DNA from: Triglochin maritima
Taxonomy: Eukaryota; Streptophyta; Magnoliopsida; Alismatales; Juncaginaceae
DNA: 64,000 nucleotides
Reading direction: 5' to 3'
Assembly (NCBI GenBank): GCA_963682175.1
Contig: OY821782.1
Span: forward strand, 29,347,741 to 29,411,740
Shown here in pieces: positions 19,613-30,546 of this stretch. Each line of letters starts with the position of its first letter. Position 1 is the stretch's first letter. The position numbers and the translations under genes were made by a program. A model generated the notes under the pieces. That model was not told the DNA's origin, ran no database searches, and saw only the letters and a list, made by a program, of their open reading frames with translations.

Positions 19613-21811
19613 ATGTCGAACATCCAACCTATCGTACGATCCATGATAGAAAAACACCCTTTAGCAAATGATGGCTCAAACTTCATTAGTTGGCAACTCA
19701 AATTCAACATCGTGTGAAAGTTTGAGAAACTATCTCACATTTTGGAAGGTCCAATCCCAAAATGGAATGAGAGATTAACCGATGAAGAGAAAGAGGCTAA
19801 GGCCAAGTGGGAAGACCAAGAGAACCAAGTTCACGGTCTTATGCTAGCATCCATGGGTGACTCACTTCAAGCGAAATACTTGGATTCAAAACCCAAGAAG
19901 ACCATGGAGGCTTTGTCTAAGATGTTCATGGATAGTGCCCGAAAGGAGCGCTATAAGACCACCATCGCACTCACAAGGTGCCATATGGTGGAGGGAACAT
20001 TGGTATCCATGCATTTTCTTACGATGCAAGGGTACCTTGAGAAGTTGGCAAAGCTCTCTTCACCAATGCCTGAGGACATTGCTGAAGATATGATTCTTGG
20101 CTCTCTAGCCCCATCCTTTAAGGACTTTGTGATGCACTACCACGTGCGTGAAAAAGGGGTGAGTCTTGAGGAGCTGCACAACGCTCTCAAAACTGCTGAA
20201 GTTGACATGGGCAAGGGTAGGGACAAGCATGTCCTTGCCGTTCGTGGGAGGAGCCAAAAGATTGGTAAAGGAAAGGGCAAATCTACCAAAAGTGGTTCAA
20301 TCAAGAGCAAGGGAGTAGGAGGTGCTCATAAGAGTACCACGAGGGGGAAATCTCAGAAATCTCCAACTCCCAATACGGAGTGCTTTCACTGCGGTGAAAA
20401 AGGACACATCCGGCCAAATTGCCCCAAGTACAAGGAAGACCTTGACAACGGAGTGATTGAACGTCGGTGCACCAAAAAGGCCAAAGGTATATTTGTTATT
20501 GAAATAAATTTAGCCACCTCTGTCCAGGATTGGGTAATTGATACCGGATCTTGTGCGCACATAGTTTCTAATGTGCAGCTACTCATGGATAGGAAGGAAC
20601 TCGTACGGAACGAGATTGAATTGAAGGTCGGAAATGGTGCGAACGTGTCTGCGGTTGCACAAGGTTCTGTGGTGCTTCAATTGTGTAGTGGTTTAAATTT
20701 ATGTCTAAAGAATGTTTATTATGTACCTTCGATTAGCAAGAATATTATTTCTGTATCATGTTTGGATATGGATAATTTCAATATAAATGTTTCAAATTCT
20801 TGTTTGTCTATATCGAAGAATGGTGTTTTCTATGTAAATGCATTCATAAGGAATGGTCTCTATTTTCTTGAATTGAATAATAAACAAATCTTTAATATCA
20901 ATAACAAAAGACTTAAGACCACTCACGAGAATGATACTCTCTTGTGGCACTATCGTCTTGGTCACATAAATGAAAAACGCATCAAGAAATTGCAAGAAGC
21001 TAACCTTCTTGGTCTACTTGCTTTTAAATCATTGGAGACGTGCCAACCATGTCTAATGGGAAAAATGACCAAAAAGCCTTTCAAGAAGAAAGGCCCAAGG
21101 GCGAGTGGCTTGTTGGATTTGATACATTCCGATGTATGTGGTCCAATGAGTACTAGTGCACGAGATGGTTTCAGGTACTTCATTACGTTCACGGATGATT
21201 ATAGTCATTATGGCTATATTTATCTAATGAGAAACAAAAGTGAATCTTTTGACAAGTTCAAAGAATTCAAGAATGAAGTAGAGAACCAACTCGACAAGAA
21301 AATCAAGTCTCTACGAACGGATCGTGGAGGTGAGTACTTAAGTGCCGAATTTGACTCATACCTAAAGGAGTTTGGTATTGTACCTCAACTCACCCCTCCC
21401 GGTACACTTCAATGGAATGGGGTATCCGAAAGGAGGAATAAGACATTGCTCGACATGGTTCGGTCAATGATGAGACATGCGGAATTACCTCTTTACTTTT
21501 GGAGTTATGCACTACAAACTACGGCTTACACACTAAATAATGTTCCATCCAAATCCGTGGAGAAAACTCCTTATGAGCTATGGAGTGGTAAAACACCTAA
21601 GCTCAATTTTCTCAAGATTTGGGGTTGTGAGGCTTACGTCAAGAGATTGATGTCGACCAAACTTCAACCAAAAGCGGATAAGTGCTTCTTTATTGGTTAT
21701 CCTCGTGAGACAAGAGGATACTACTTTTGGCATATCACCTCCAATCGAGTGATTGTAGAGAGGGATGCCACATTTCTGGAAAAAGGAATTTCTAGAAAGA
21801 GTAAAAAGTAG
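19613..21811 (+). pseudogene. Copia gag-protease-integrase (pol part 1), one in-frame stop
   Basis: Starts at ATG 19613 (MSNIQPIVRSMIEKHPLA). A TGA at 19715-19717 interrupts after FNIV, the only stop before 21809. Domains: UBN2-type gag to about codon 250; zinc knuckle CFHCGEKGHIRPNC (about 20382-20423); protease core WVIDTGS near 20532; the pre-integrase HxxH region LLWHYRLGHINEKRIKKL with CQPCLMGK; and integrase with HSDVCGPM, RTDRGGEY (Asp at 21320) and NGVSERRN (Glu at 21428), exactly D-35-E. The product would package RNA, process the polyprotein and integrate cDNA. The frame ends at TAG 21809, 47 bases into the next ORF, which is in the +1 frame. Confidence 0.9.
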
Positions 21812-23726
21812 TGGGAGTAGGGTTGTGCTTGAGGAAACTCAAGATACTCTACAAGATCATGACATGAATGATGACATTCAAGATCATGAAGGCCCAACCG
21901 AGATTCCTTTGGTTAGTGGGAGCGTGAGAGAGAGACCATCACAAGAAACTGTGAGAGAATCTCAATCATCCCCACCAAGTGTACGTTCAAGAGTTGAACG
22001 TGAACCCACTCCTCAAGAAATTGTGGAAGAAGTTCGAGAGACACGAGAAGAACCAAAAGAACTTAGAAGGTCAACAAGGGAAAGGAAGAAACCTGATTTG
22101 TATCTGGGACTTCATGAAATCATGGTACTAGATACCAATGATCCCTTGACCTTCCAAGAAGCAATGGATAGGGAAGACTCCAAACTATGGCTTAAGGCCA
22201 TGGAATCCGAAATAGAATCCATGTATGATAATCAAGTATGGGACTTGGTTGACCTTCCTCAAGGGAAAAAGGCCATTCATAATAAATGGGTTTTTAAGAG
22301 GAAGATGGACATGGATGGGAACTTGACGACCTACAAAGCGAGGCTTGTAGCGAAGGGTTTCACTCAAGTTCAAGGAATTGACTATGATGAAACTTTTTCA
22401 CCGGTTGCCATGTTCAAGTCTATTCGGATCATGCTCGCTATTGCCGCATTTCACGATTATGAAATATGGCAAATGGATGTCAAAACGGCGTTCCTTAATG
22501 GGAACTTGGAGGAGGATGTGTACATGGTACAACCTCAAGGTTTTGAAGATCCAAAGAATAGCGAGAAGGTATGCAAGCTTCAAAGATCCATCTATGGATT
22601 GAAGCAAGCATCAAGGAGTTGGAACAAACGCTTTGACGAGGAAGTGAAGAAGCTTCACTTCATTCAAAGTAAGGAAGAACCTTGTATATACAAGAAGGTT
22701 AGTGGGAGCCATGTAGTATTCCTAATCTTATATGTCGATGACATATTGCTTATGGGCAATCATATTCCTTTGCTTGAGCAAACGAGAAGTTCATTGAAAT
22801 CTGCATTTTCGATGAAAGACATGGGTGAGGCTCAATACATCTTGGGAATCAAGATATATCGAGATAGATCTCGCAGACTCATTGGCCTCAGTCAACGTAC
22901 ATACATTGACAAGGTCTTGGAAAGGTTCAAGATGAACAACTCCAAAAAGGGCAGTGTGCCAATGAGTATGGGTGTGCAACTCAAGAAGTCTCAACGTGCG
23001 GAATCGCGTAAGGACTTAGAGTACATGAAGGATGTCCCTTATGCTTCGGCAATTGGGTCGATCATGTACGCGATGACTTGCACAAGACCCGATGTCTCGT
23101 ATGCTCTAAGCGTGACAAGTCGTCACCAATCCAACGCAGGTCCTGAGCATTGGACAACGGTCAAGAATATCCTAAAGTACCTTAACCGGACTAAGGATAA
23201 GATTCTTGTTTGTGGAGGACAAAGGGAATTGATAGCTGAAGGTTACTCGGATGCGAGTTTCATGAGTGATTCAGACGATAGAAGGTCGCAATCAGGATAT
23301 GTCTTCCTTCTGAATGGTGGAGTTGTGAGTTGGCGTAGTTGGAAGCAAAGCACTACGGCCGACTCAACCACTACTTTCGAAGTAATGGCTGTCGCTGAAG
23401 AGAGCAAGCAAGGAGTGTGGATTAAGAAGTTCCTTGAAGAGCTTGGAGTAGTTCCCTCGAGCGAGGGACCAATAGAGCTATTTTGCGACAATAGTGCATC
23501 TATCTCGCAAATCAAGGATCCCAAATCACACCACAAAGTGAAGTACATGGATCGTAAGTACTTCGTGACGCGTGACCTCATCGACGAATGCAAAATAAAT
23601 CTGTTATGGGTGGACACCAACAGCAACACAGCTGATCCATTCAAAAAACCCTTATCCCAAGCCAAGGGCGAAATGCATTTCGAGTCCATGGGATTGAGGA
23701 ACCATGTAGATTGGCTTGATGATTGA
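21765..23726 (+). CDS. Copia reverse transcriptase and RNase H (pol part 2)
   Basis: A 653-codon open frame with no stop. It enters from the previous ORF by a one-base shift around ctggaaaaaggaattt (21777-21792); the ATG at 21765 is probably not a natural start. Residues 1-110 are the hydrophilic linker; RVT_2 follows (WLKAMESEIESMYDNQVWDL, FKRKMDMDGN, KARLVAKGFTQVQGIDYDE, MDVKTAFLNGNLEEDVYM, catalytic YVDD at 22731-22742). RNase H lies near residues 490-620 (SDASFMSDSDDRRSQSGY, LFCDNSASISQIK). In RNase H, the usual STTEAEY reads STTTFEV, a possible loss of function. It ends at TGA 23724 before the polypurine tract. Confidence 0.9.
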   Translation: MPHFWKKEFLERVKSSGSRVVLEETQDTLQDHDMNDDIQDHEGPTEIPLVSGSVRERPSQETVRESQSSPPSVRSRVEREPTPQEIVEEVRETREEPKELRRSTRERKKPDLYLGLHEIMVLDTNDPLTFQEAMDREDSKLWLKAMESEIESMYDNQVWDLVDLPQGKKAIHNKWVFKRKMDMDGNLTTYKARLVAKGFTQVQGIDYDETFSPVAMFKSIRIMLAIAAFHDYEIWQMDVKTAFLNGNLEEDVYMVQPQGFEDPKNSEKVCKLQRSIYGLKQASRSWNKRFDEEVKKLHFIQSKEEPCIYKKVSGSHVVFLILYVDDILLMGNHIPLLEQTRSSLKSAFSMKDMGEAQYILGIKIYRDRSRRLIGLSQRTYIDKVLERFKMNNSKKGSVPMSMGVQLKKSQRAESRKDLEYMKDVPYASAIGSIMYAMTCTRPDVSYALSVTSRHQSNAGPEHWTTVKNILKYLNRTKDKILVCGGQRELIAEGYSDASFMSDSDDRRSQSGYVFLLNGGVVSWRSWKQSTTADSTTTFEVMAVAEESKQGVWIKKFLEELGVVPSSEGPIELFCDNSASISQIKDPKSHHKVKYMDRKYFVTRDLIDECKINLLWVDTNSNTADPFKKPLSQAKGEMHFESMGLRNHVDWLDD

Positions 23727-23800
23727 TATGTAATGGGGTTTACCCTAGTTATTATTGTTTTATGCATTGAGTATGTATGAGAAAGAAAACTTTAATAACA

Positions 23801-23810
23801 AGTGGGAGAT
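23801..23810 (+). other. Polypurine tract of the copia element
   Basis: agtgggagat immediately before TGAAGGGAATG, the left end of the full 3' LTR; the same boundary is confirmed by the solo LTR at 2753. Confidence 0.85.
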
Positions 23811-24777
23811 TGAAGGGAATGTGTTCTAAAAGTTTTACTTTTAAATGTCAATTATTATGAATTGAATGAGAAAATTGTTTTGTTCCTTGTTTATGTTATT
23901 CGTCTTTTAGAAGTGTTAAGGAAGAGGCTCTTGGTCCTTAACCGTAGAGCTCTAAAAGATATTGGTTTACATAAAACAAAAGATATTCGCAATTATGGTA
24001 ATTAACATGGGACATTAATTACCGGGTTAAGATTGTCGTGTTGGTCATAGATCATTGTAGCTCTACAAGTGAGTGACAACACGGGTATGCAAAAGAGGAA
24101 AATATTACTTTTGTATACTGAATAGACCTAACAAGTAAAATATGAGACTTATATCCGATCGCTTAAGGAGTTCTTAATTAGACTAGTGTCTTGAGCTATC
24201 GATGAGTGTAGTGTAAATGCATTAGTTGGTTAAGTACAACTTTTGTTGGAGAAGATAGCTAGTCAAAAGATTATCATTGCCCCTCTTAATTGAGTAATGA
24301 TATTAATGGGCCCCTTGATAAAGCAAAGTTATAATGTGCACAATGTGATTTGAGTTAAGTCACATATTTATAACTAGCTTAATGAGATCAAGAAATGAAT
24401 ACTAATATACAAAGATGACACAATACTACTTTGTATGTATTCTTAATATCATGAGGCAAGGGACGGACACAAGTGGTGCACTCCATCACTAATTGGATCG
24501 GGTTTTGGTTCGAGCTGAATTAAGACATCTAGCTAATTGGGAACTATAATGTGTAGCTACATACCGCTTATAGTTTGTGATGTTAAGCTATTAATATCAC
24601 TGCCAATTTAGCTTAGATCCTCCCATAGGTCACACCATAAAACTGGGAAACAAGAAGGTGATTTTATGTTCATATGATGTATCGAGTTTCGTATACATGT
24701 GGTGAATCGATAAAATCATTATGCATGAAAATGACATATTTAGAATCATGAATTTATATATGAGATTTAAATATATC

Positions 24778-24789
24778 ATGGGGTGTGAT
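24778..24789 (+). other. Candidate secondary polypurine tract inside the 3' LTR
   Basis: atggggtgtgat lies directly before TGTTTGATATT, the sequence that starts the short 5' LTR. It resembles the main tract (agtgggagat|TG). Use of this site for plus-strand priming would produce exactly the observed structure. Role is inference. Confidence 0.5.
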
Positions 24790-25269
24790 TGTTTGATATT
24801 ACATATGATGATATATTGCATAGGATATATAAATTAGCTATAACCCCAAAGATCGAATTTTGTTGGGAATTAATCCAAAATTCGATAAGGCAAATTAATT
24901 AATTAAATTTGCTAAAACCCCAAATACGAATTTTGTTGGGAATTAAACCAAAATTCGATAAGGCAAATTAATTAATTAAATTTGCTAAAACCCCAAATAC
25001 GAATTTTGTTGGGAATTAAACCAAAATTCGATAAAGGCAAATTAATTAAATTTCCTAAAACAAAAAAAAAACGAATTTTGTTGGGAGTTAATCCAAAATT
25101 CGATAAAGGCAAATTAATTAAGGAATTATTGATCATGGTTTTGACTTGGTCAATTATGATTAAATTTGGATGTGGATTAATAAATTTAATATTGAGAATT
25201 GGTCTTAAAAGAGAAAAACATGGAAGAATGAGTGAATGCATAGCCCATGATGTGGAAATTAAAGGAGCC

Positions 25270-25277
25270 TATAAATA
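25270..25277 (+). promoter_or_regulatory. TATA box of the copia 3' LTR
   Basis: tataaata in gcctataaataagcc, homologous to 17633. Confidence 0.55.
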
Positions 25278-25730
25278 AGCCTAATTTCCTTCATTAAAAA
25301 AAATATATGCAAAATTCTCTCTCTCTCTAACCACCCCAATTAATCCATCCGAAATTCCTTAGTTAATTTGAGTTTTTGGAGAGTAAAATCTCAGGAAAGA
25401 AAAAGGGGGTTATTAGCTAGATTCTAAACCCGTTTGGAGATTGATTGGCTAGCTCCTTTCTCTCCAACCTTGTTTAGAGTTTGGTGAACACTCGGAGGCA
25501 ATCCACCGGGCGATTCGACCGGCAACGCGACTCCGGATCTTCAAGAGGTTTTAGAGAACCTCTAGGTATGATTCTAATTGTAATTGTTTGTTTGTTCTAA
25601 TGCATGTTAAATAATTAGGACAAACAAATACATGTCTATATGAAAATCGAAGAAAATAAGAATGTTTCGATCCTATATGTTTATAAAATTTCAAAAAATA
25701 TATACATACTATAGGGCACGAAATCCAACA

Positions 25731-25735
25731 AACAC
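25731..25735. repeat. Target site duplication aacac, right copy
   Basis: Identical to 17145-17149. Confidence 0.85.
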
Positions 25736-26779
25736 ACCACATAAAATTCCCTCTAATTGAAATAGGTATACACCACAACAAATCTGATTGTGTTCTACCC
25801 AATGTATATTCCAAAAATGTCATATATATATCTCACTTTACACTTGGATCCTTTAAATGTATATACCAAACATGTGACACACATAGATATATATTATATA
25901 TAAGTTAACCTATTACACATAATTTCAAATTTTATAATATGTACATCCAACAAGAACATGCGTACACTTGCAAAAAACACTGACGTGGTAAGGCTGTTCA
26001 GGTGAAGGTAGTGTTGTAAACTATCTTTCTGGTATAAACTATGTTGGTGTTGTACATTATGTTTGTGTTGCTACTGTACGTACACTATGAATGTCATACC
26101 AGAATTCTCAGTTAGTAAGCTGAATATGACTGAAATGTCTGAGGTTCTGCTTTACAGTTTGGTTTGGTCTGAATGTCAGGTTCAAAATCCTACACATCAA
26201 CACCAATGACATATCAAATATATATTCATCTATTATAATAAAAGCTTAAAGAGGACAACATCACCCGATAAACTTACATTCATCAATTAAGTTGCTAACA
26301 TCATATAACTTATAATAAAAGAAGACCACTTCCCTCGCATAATGTCAATCTCTTCCTTAGAAAATGGTTCAAGGGATTCTTTGAACGACTATAGAGTAAA
26401 CAAACTCATTTATTAACATATAAATTGTGCCACAAAACATAAATAACGCAACATAAGATCAATATCAAATTTACCGATCTTAAATCTCCCGTTGTCACTC
26501 CATTCTCAACAAGTTCTTCCATGTAGCTCATTATGTAATAACCGCATTCAGTAGTTCCAACTTATTTATGGTACTACAATTAAAATGTCATGTATATTAG
26601 AAAAACAACAAAATTAATGAAAAATAGAATGCATATATCAAAACAAACATTACTGAATCATCTTACACCCATGACAAGCCAATTTATTTTTAGTTTTGCT
26701 ACAAGCCTTCGACAAGCAGATGAGATGTGAGAGACCTCAAGCCCCCTACCAAAATATGTAAATGTTCGAAAATGAATTC
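25736..26779 (-). other. Non-coding 3' part of a CACTA element (continues 17144)
   Basis: AT-rich sequence that resumes the CACTA DNA split by the copia insertion. It contains cactgacgtggta near 25978 and repeated tgttgt/gtgttg motifs to 26100. It lies downstream of the minus-strand CACTA gene. No coding sequence seen. Confidence 0.45.
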
Positions 26780-28814
26780 AATCATTCAGTGGAATATGAA
26801 TGGAATTATTCTAGATAGCTTACGTTTGAATAACATTCACTAAACCTTCCCTGGTATTCTTCGATGCCATAGAATAAAACCAGTAGGTTGTCCATGTAAG
26901 CGGTTCTACCACAGATAACATCCAATGTTCACTAAAAACCACTCATGTTAAATTACTTCATCAATTGGATCAATGCTAATCTTCTTTTCCAAATGAAACA
27001 TAATCAAATTGAAGGTATTATAAAATATAATGAGCTGCTTACTTCTCCCAATATGGTACTAGAAAATAGGAAGCCTTCCTTGTTGCTTGCAACACCTCCA
27101 CAAACTTTGTAGATCTGTTGTCTTTAGTTGGAGGTCCTCGTTTGATCAATAGAGTGGGACACCCGTAACCATACTTGTTGTCATTCGGCAGTCGGTATAG
27201 ATTCCTAATATAAACAAACTAACACCATTAAAATTTAAATGTAACATAAGCAATTATGAAAAAGACAAACACAACTTACTTCAATGGAACCAAAATTATT
27301 GTGATACACAATCTTTCCAATCTTTAGAAACTGTAGGACATCAGCTATGTAGACATATAATAGGTCTTGTATGCCTCCCTTGGATGTTTTGCCTACTATT
27401 TCTCATGGCATAACACCTTTTATTGAAGAATCTATAGATTTATCCTTTACAAGAACATACATAATTTTGCAATTCGAAGGCAATTGGCTCTCCTCACACA
27501 ACTCCCAAGGAGAAGATGCTTTTGACGATGGAAGACTTCCTGATTCTTGATTATTTCTACTTTCATTTCCTGATGGATTGGAATTGGACGTTCATTTTCA
27601 GGATTCACACTTCCTATAGTACTTTGTGGTGTCGGAATAGGTGTGGTCATATCGGGTAATGCACTTAATTTATTAAGTACCATAGCCATTTGTTCTTGCA
27701 GCATATGAATCTTTTCTTTGAAATTCACGTGAATTCCATTCTTACTACGGTTTGAGGAGGATGACCGAAAGTATTGTCATATTTCCATTCCTACCGACAC
27801 CACGTACTTGTCCAGCATGCTCCTCTTTCCCCAGGGCTATAGTCAAAATATCTTTTCTGCCCTCTGAAACAAATTCTCCTGGGGAAGATTGTAGTGTAAG
27901 ATTATCTTATTACGTACGATACACAAGATCTTAGAAACTATATCACTGCCTAACGTTAAACATTATTTTGTTAATTAATTAGGTAGTATACGAAACACAA
28001 GAATTAAATGTAACCACTTACAATCTTTGTTGCAACCTCTGCCGACTCAGGGTTAATGTAACTCCCATCCGGAGTAATGCACTCTCTTCCACTTATCCTA
28101 TCTAGCTGGGGAGAAGGAGGAGCCAAATTACTGGCTTGCTCTTTGCTGAAACTAGCCTCTAAAGCTTCTTGTCTTTTCTTGGCAACCTTTTCGGCCACCA
28201 TTTTCTTCTATAGTTTACGGTATCATCCTTCCCATGTGATAGTCTGTGTGGAAACTTGTTCTTAGATTGTCATTCTTAGTTGAGCGCTCATAGTTCCTTC
28301 AAACCAAAAAATAGATTAGTTATCAAATTTAATTTTTCAATGTGTGACGTGTGAATGTATATTTTACCAAAAATTCTTGAGTTAACCTTGAGCTTTTGAA
28401 TTCAACCCATGTCGTCTGAGTAATTACATTGTAAATTTTCCATGGATCTTGATCCTTATACATTCCAAAAAGGAAATTTGACTTGAACCTTGTTTTGAAA
28501 TCCTTCCATCGAGTACCCACATACGATATCCACTTCTTTTTCAACTCTTTAGTTCCTTGGAAAATGAATTTTTCCTACGACACAAAATAAACAAAAGTAG
28601 TATTGATTAGATAAAAACCTGTAAAGAAATGAATTAACTTAAAATAAAATTTGGATGGAAAATGAACTAACCATTGCATCCTTCAACATTTTCTCTTTCA
28701 ATGATTCAACCACCATTGACCACTTGGAAGTACAAGTACACACTTTTCTTCTTGCTAGAGTACCCATATAACTTATCAAATAATCTTTGTTTTCTCTGGT
28801 GGGCTCCAAGTACT
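26780..28814 (-). pseudogene. CACTA (En/Spm) Transposase_24-like gene with C48-peptidase-like tail
   Basis: Minus-strand exons can be followed from 28800 to 26810. In order: ISYMGTLARRKVCTCTSKWS (28700-28800); ELKKKWISYVGTRWKDFKTR and TTWVEFKSSR (28380-28570); NKFPHRLSHGK then EKVAKKRQEAL and ECITPDGSYINPESAEVATK (28010-28260); GRKDILTIALGKEEHAGQVR with GVGRN (27780-27870), matching the GRxDILTxALGxPEHPGRVRGVG block of plant CACTA proteins; a coiled-coil-like stretch (27650-27728); CKIMYVLVKDK; and a C48/Ulp1-like segment with EHWMLSVVEP and YWFYSMASKN (26830-26930). The 5' part is cut by the Athila LTR at 28815. Intron borders are predicted by eye; several stops suggest decay. Confidence 0.65.
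28810..28814. repeat. Presumed left target copy of Athila B
   Basis: gtact next to the LTR; the opposite end of B is lost, so the duplication cannot be confirmed. Confidence 0.3.
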
Positions 28815-30227
28815 TGATGTGTTCGTTTTAAATACCGCAAGTGCACGACCGCGATGAAGCAGTGGCAAGTACGGGTCGATCCACAAGGAGGTGTGTCAAC
28901 TCTGGTTCTTTCGAATGCAAGTGGGAAAAGATGGAAAGAAAAAGTAATTACACTAAACTAAACTAAACTACACTACACGAGTAAGCAACAAACAAGATGA
29001 AAGTGCGAGAAGAAATGAAACTAAACTAAGTAACTTGAAAAACAAGGTGGAAATAAGGAATGGAAACCCCTAAGGGATGGAGTGTGTGTACACATGAAAT
29101 AAGAGATGATGAATGCATTCAATAGAGCACAAGTGTAGGTACTGTTGCTATGCATAAGAAGTACCTCATGGCAAGACCTATCATCCAAATCACTAACCTA
29201 AGTGATTAATATGAGCATGAACAAGTTTCTTATTAAGAACCTAAACAAGCATGGAATGTACCTAAAGATTATGACAGAAACCATCAAGTTGCGTATTCTC
29301 TTCAATTCAAACAAGCATACTCACATTTCTCACATAAAACAACATATAGCATTCATTCCCTTCTACATGACATGTATAAACATCAACTTCACCCCAAAGG
29401 GGATGAAACTACTCACTAATCATTAAAAGGAGACAAAACGAAATTAAGGTAATTAAGATAGGAAAGGGAGACATGCTAAGTACTTCTACTAAGATTAAGA
29501 CAAACAAAACAAGCTAAACATGAAAGCATTAAAACAAAGACAACATAAAAACAAACTATGAAGAATTATTTTATTTACATGACTCACATTACAAGTAGCA
29601 TTCTTCTCCACCTTGAGTTTTGCTCCAAGGCTTACTCCAAGTAGAGAGAATGTCACCAAGCAATAGGTAATTACAAAGGAGAATGAAGAGCTATATTTAT
29701 AGTCATCGAAAAAGGTAATCGGGGACAATCCCCTGATGTGGGACTAATGAAACTTCTAAAAATGAATAGAAAAACATATTACACAACCACGAGAAGTCGG
29801 ATTAGATCCTGAGCATTTTGGACTGCCAATTGGTTGTCTAGGACCACCAATTGGTGGTCACTTTTGGTCATATTCGACCCGGTTTCGGTTGTCTTCTTTA
29901 TGGCTCCCATTCTCCACGTGTGGTGCACCCTAATCAGCTGTTTGAGTCTAGGCCCGAATCTAAATGCCCAAAATACTCCTCATGATGGTGTGGAGTTTCT
30001 CGATTTGCTTATTGGTCCTTTTGGTTTATATCCGGGTCCATTCCTCTTGAATATCAGTCCATAAGTCTCACAATTCAATCCTATTTTTGCATTCAAGTAC
30101 TTTTTGTGTCTCTTCTTCTCCAACTTGTTTATTCATGAAACCTAAAAATAAAGCTCATTACGTAGCATTGATATGTTCAAAATAGAAGATATAAGACACG
30201 AATATAAGCAAGATATGATGTCAATCA
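28815..30227 (-). mobile_element. Reverse Athila (B) 3' LTR
   Basis: 1,413 bp from TGATGTGTTCG to ATGTCAATCA; its reverse complement begins TGATTGACATC and ends ...GTGTTCGTTTTA-type sequence next to the conserved gcaagtgcacg. It inserted in the CACTA gene; gtact (28810-28814) is the left flank. A TATA box (tataaata on the minus strand) lies at 29694-29701. It holds gaccaccaattggtggtc, an exact 18-bp palindrome (29842-29859). Confidence 0.85.
29694..29701 (-). promoter_or_regulatory. TATA box of Athila B LTR
   Basis: tatttata on plus, tataaata on minus, in the same context (ggctataaata-like) as the TATA boxes of A and C. Confidence 0.5.
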
Positions 30228-30546
30228 AATACCTCCACTCCTAACTTTTGCTAGTCCCGAGCAGAACAAAGAAAGGGAAAAATGAAAGAAAGGAAAGAGC
30301 ATACATAAAACAGGGGAATCCTAACTCACTTTCATAGGAATCACGGTTGCACTTAGCATGTGCAACAAACCGTTAAACCTTCTTGTCGCCAAGGAGGAAG
30401 AGTGTTGTCTCCTGAGGGTTTTCAGTGGATACACCCACAAAATCCGAACATAGATGCATTATTCAACCTAGCAACACGACCCATTGGACTCATTTTTGTC
30501 GATCATTGGATACTGTAATACTAAGGGCCGACTCTATATATGTATT
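30228..30546 (-). mobile_element. Athila B internal 3' region, segment 1
   Basis: Minus-strand reading gives the region just before the polypurine tract (ggagtggaggtatt, adjacent to the LTR) and matches 57000-57257 and 37430-37726 in forward copies (ctagcaaaagttagg, ccttggcgacaaggagg). It is interrupted by Athila A at 30547 and resumes at 38980. 30542-30546 (gtatt) is the left target copy of A. Confidence 0.85.

Larger units (their letters stand above)
17150..25730 (+). mobile_element. Near-complete Ty1/copia retrotransposon (family 2) with unequal LTRs
   Basis: An 8.6-kb element with TSD aacac, tRNA-iMet primer site, a 1.5-kb leader, gag-protease-integrase-RT-RNase H in copia order, and polypurine tract. 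The shared parts of the two LTRs differ by roughly 15-20 substitutions over 941 bp by eye, so it is the youngest element here. The 5' LTR (943 bp) equals only the right half of the 3' LTR (1,920 bp), yet the duplication is intact. A gag stop and a one-base frame change before RT make the present copy probably defective. Confidence 0.9.
23811..25730 (+). mobile_element. 3' LTR of the copia element (long form)
   Basis: TGAAGGGAATG ... AATCCAACA, 1,920 bp, matching the end points of the solo LTR at 2753-4356. The right 941 bp match the 5' LTR. The repeat units (24840-25110) and TATA box (25270-25277) are shared. The left 979 bp have no counterpart at the 5' end of this element. Confidence 0.9.

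Noticed and set aside
19456..19717. Short frames upstream of copia gag on both strands
   Set aside because: The plus frame is the gag start itself in frame (ATG 19613); the minus frame is its shadow.
23243..23767. 174-codon minus-strand frame opposite copia RNase H
   Set aside because: Shadow of a well-supported RNase H coding region.
24630..25300. Small frames within the copia LTR
   Set aside because: Located in tandem AT-rich LTR repeats and repeated in the other LTR; no coding features.
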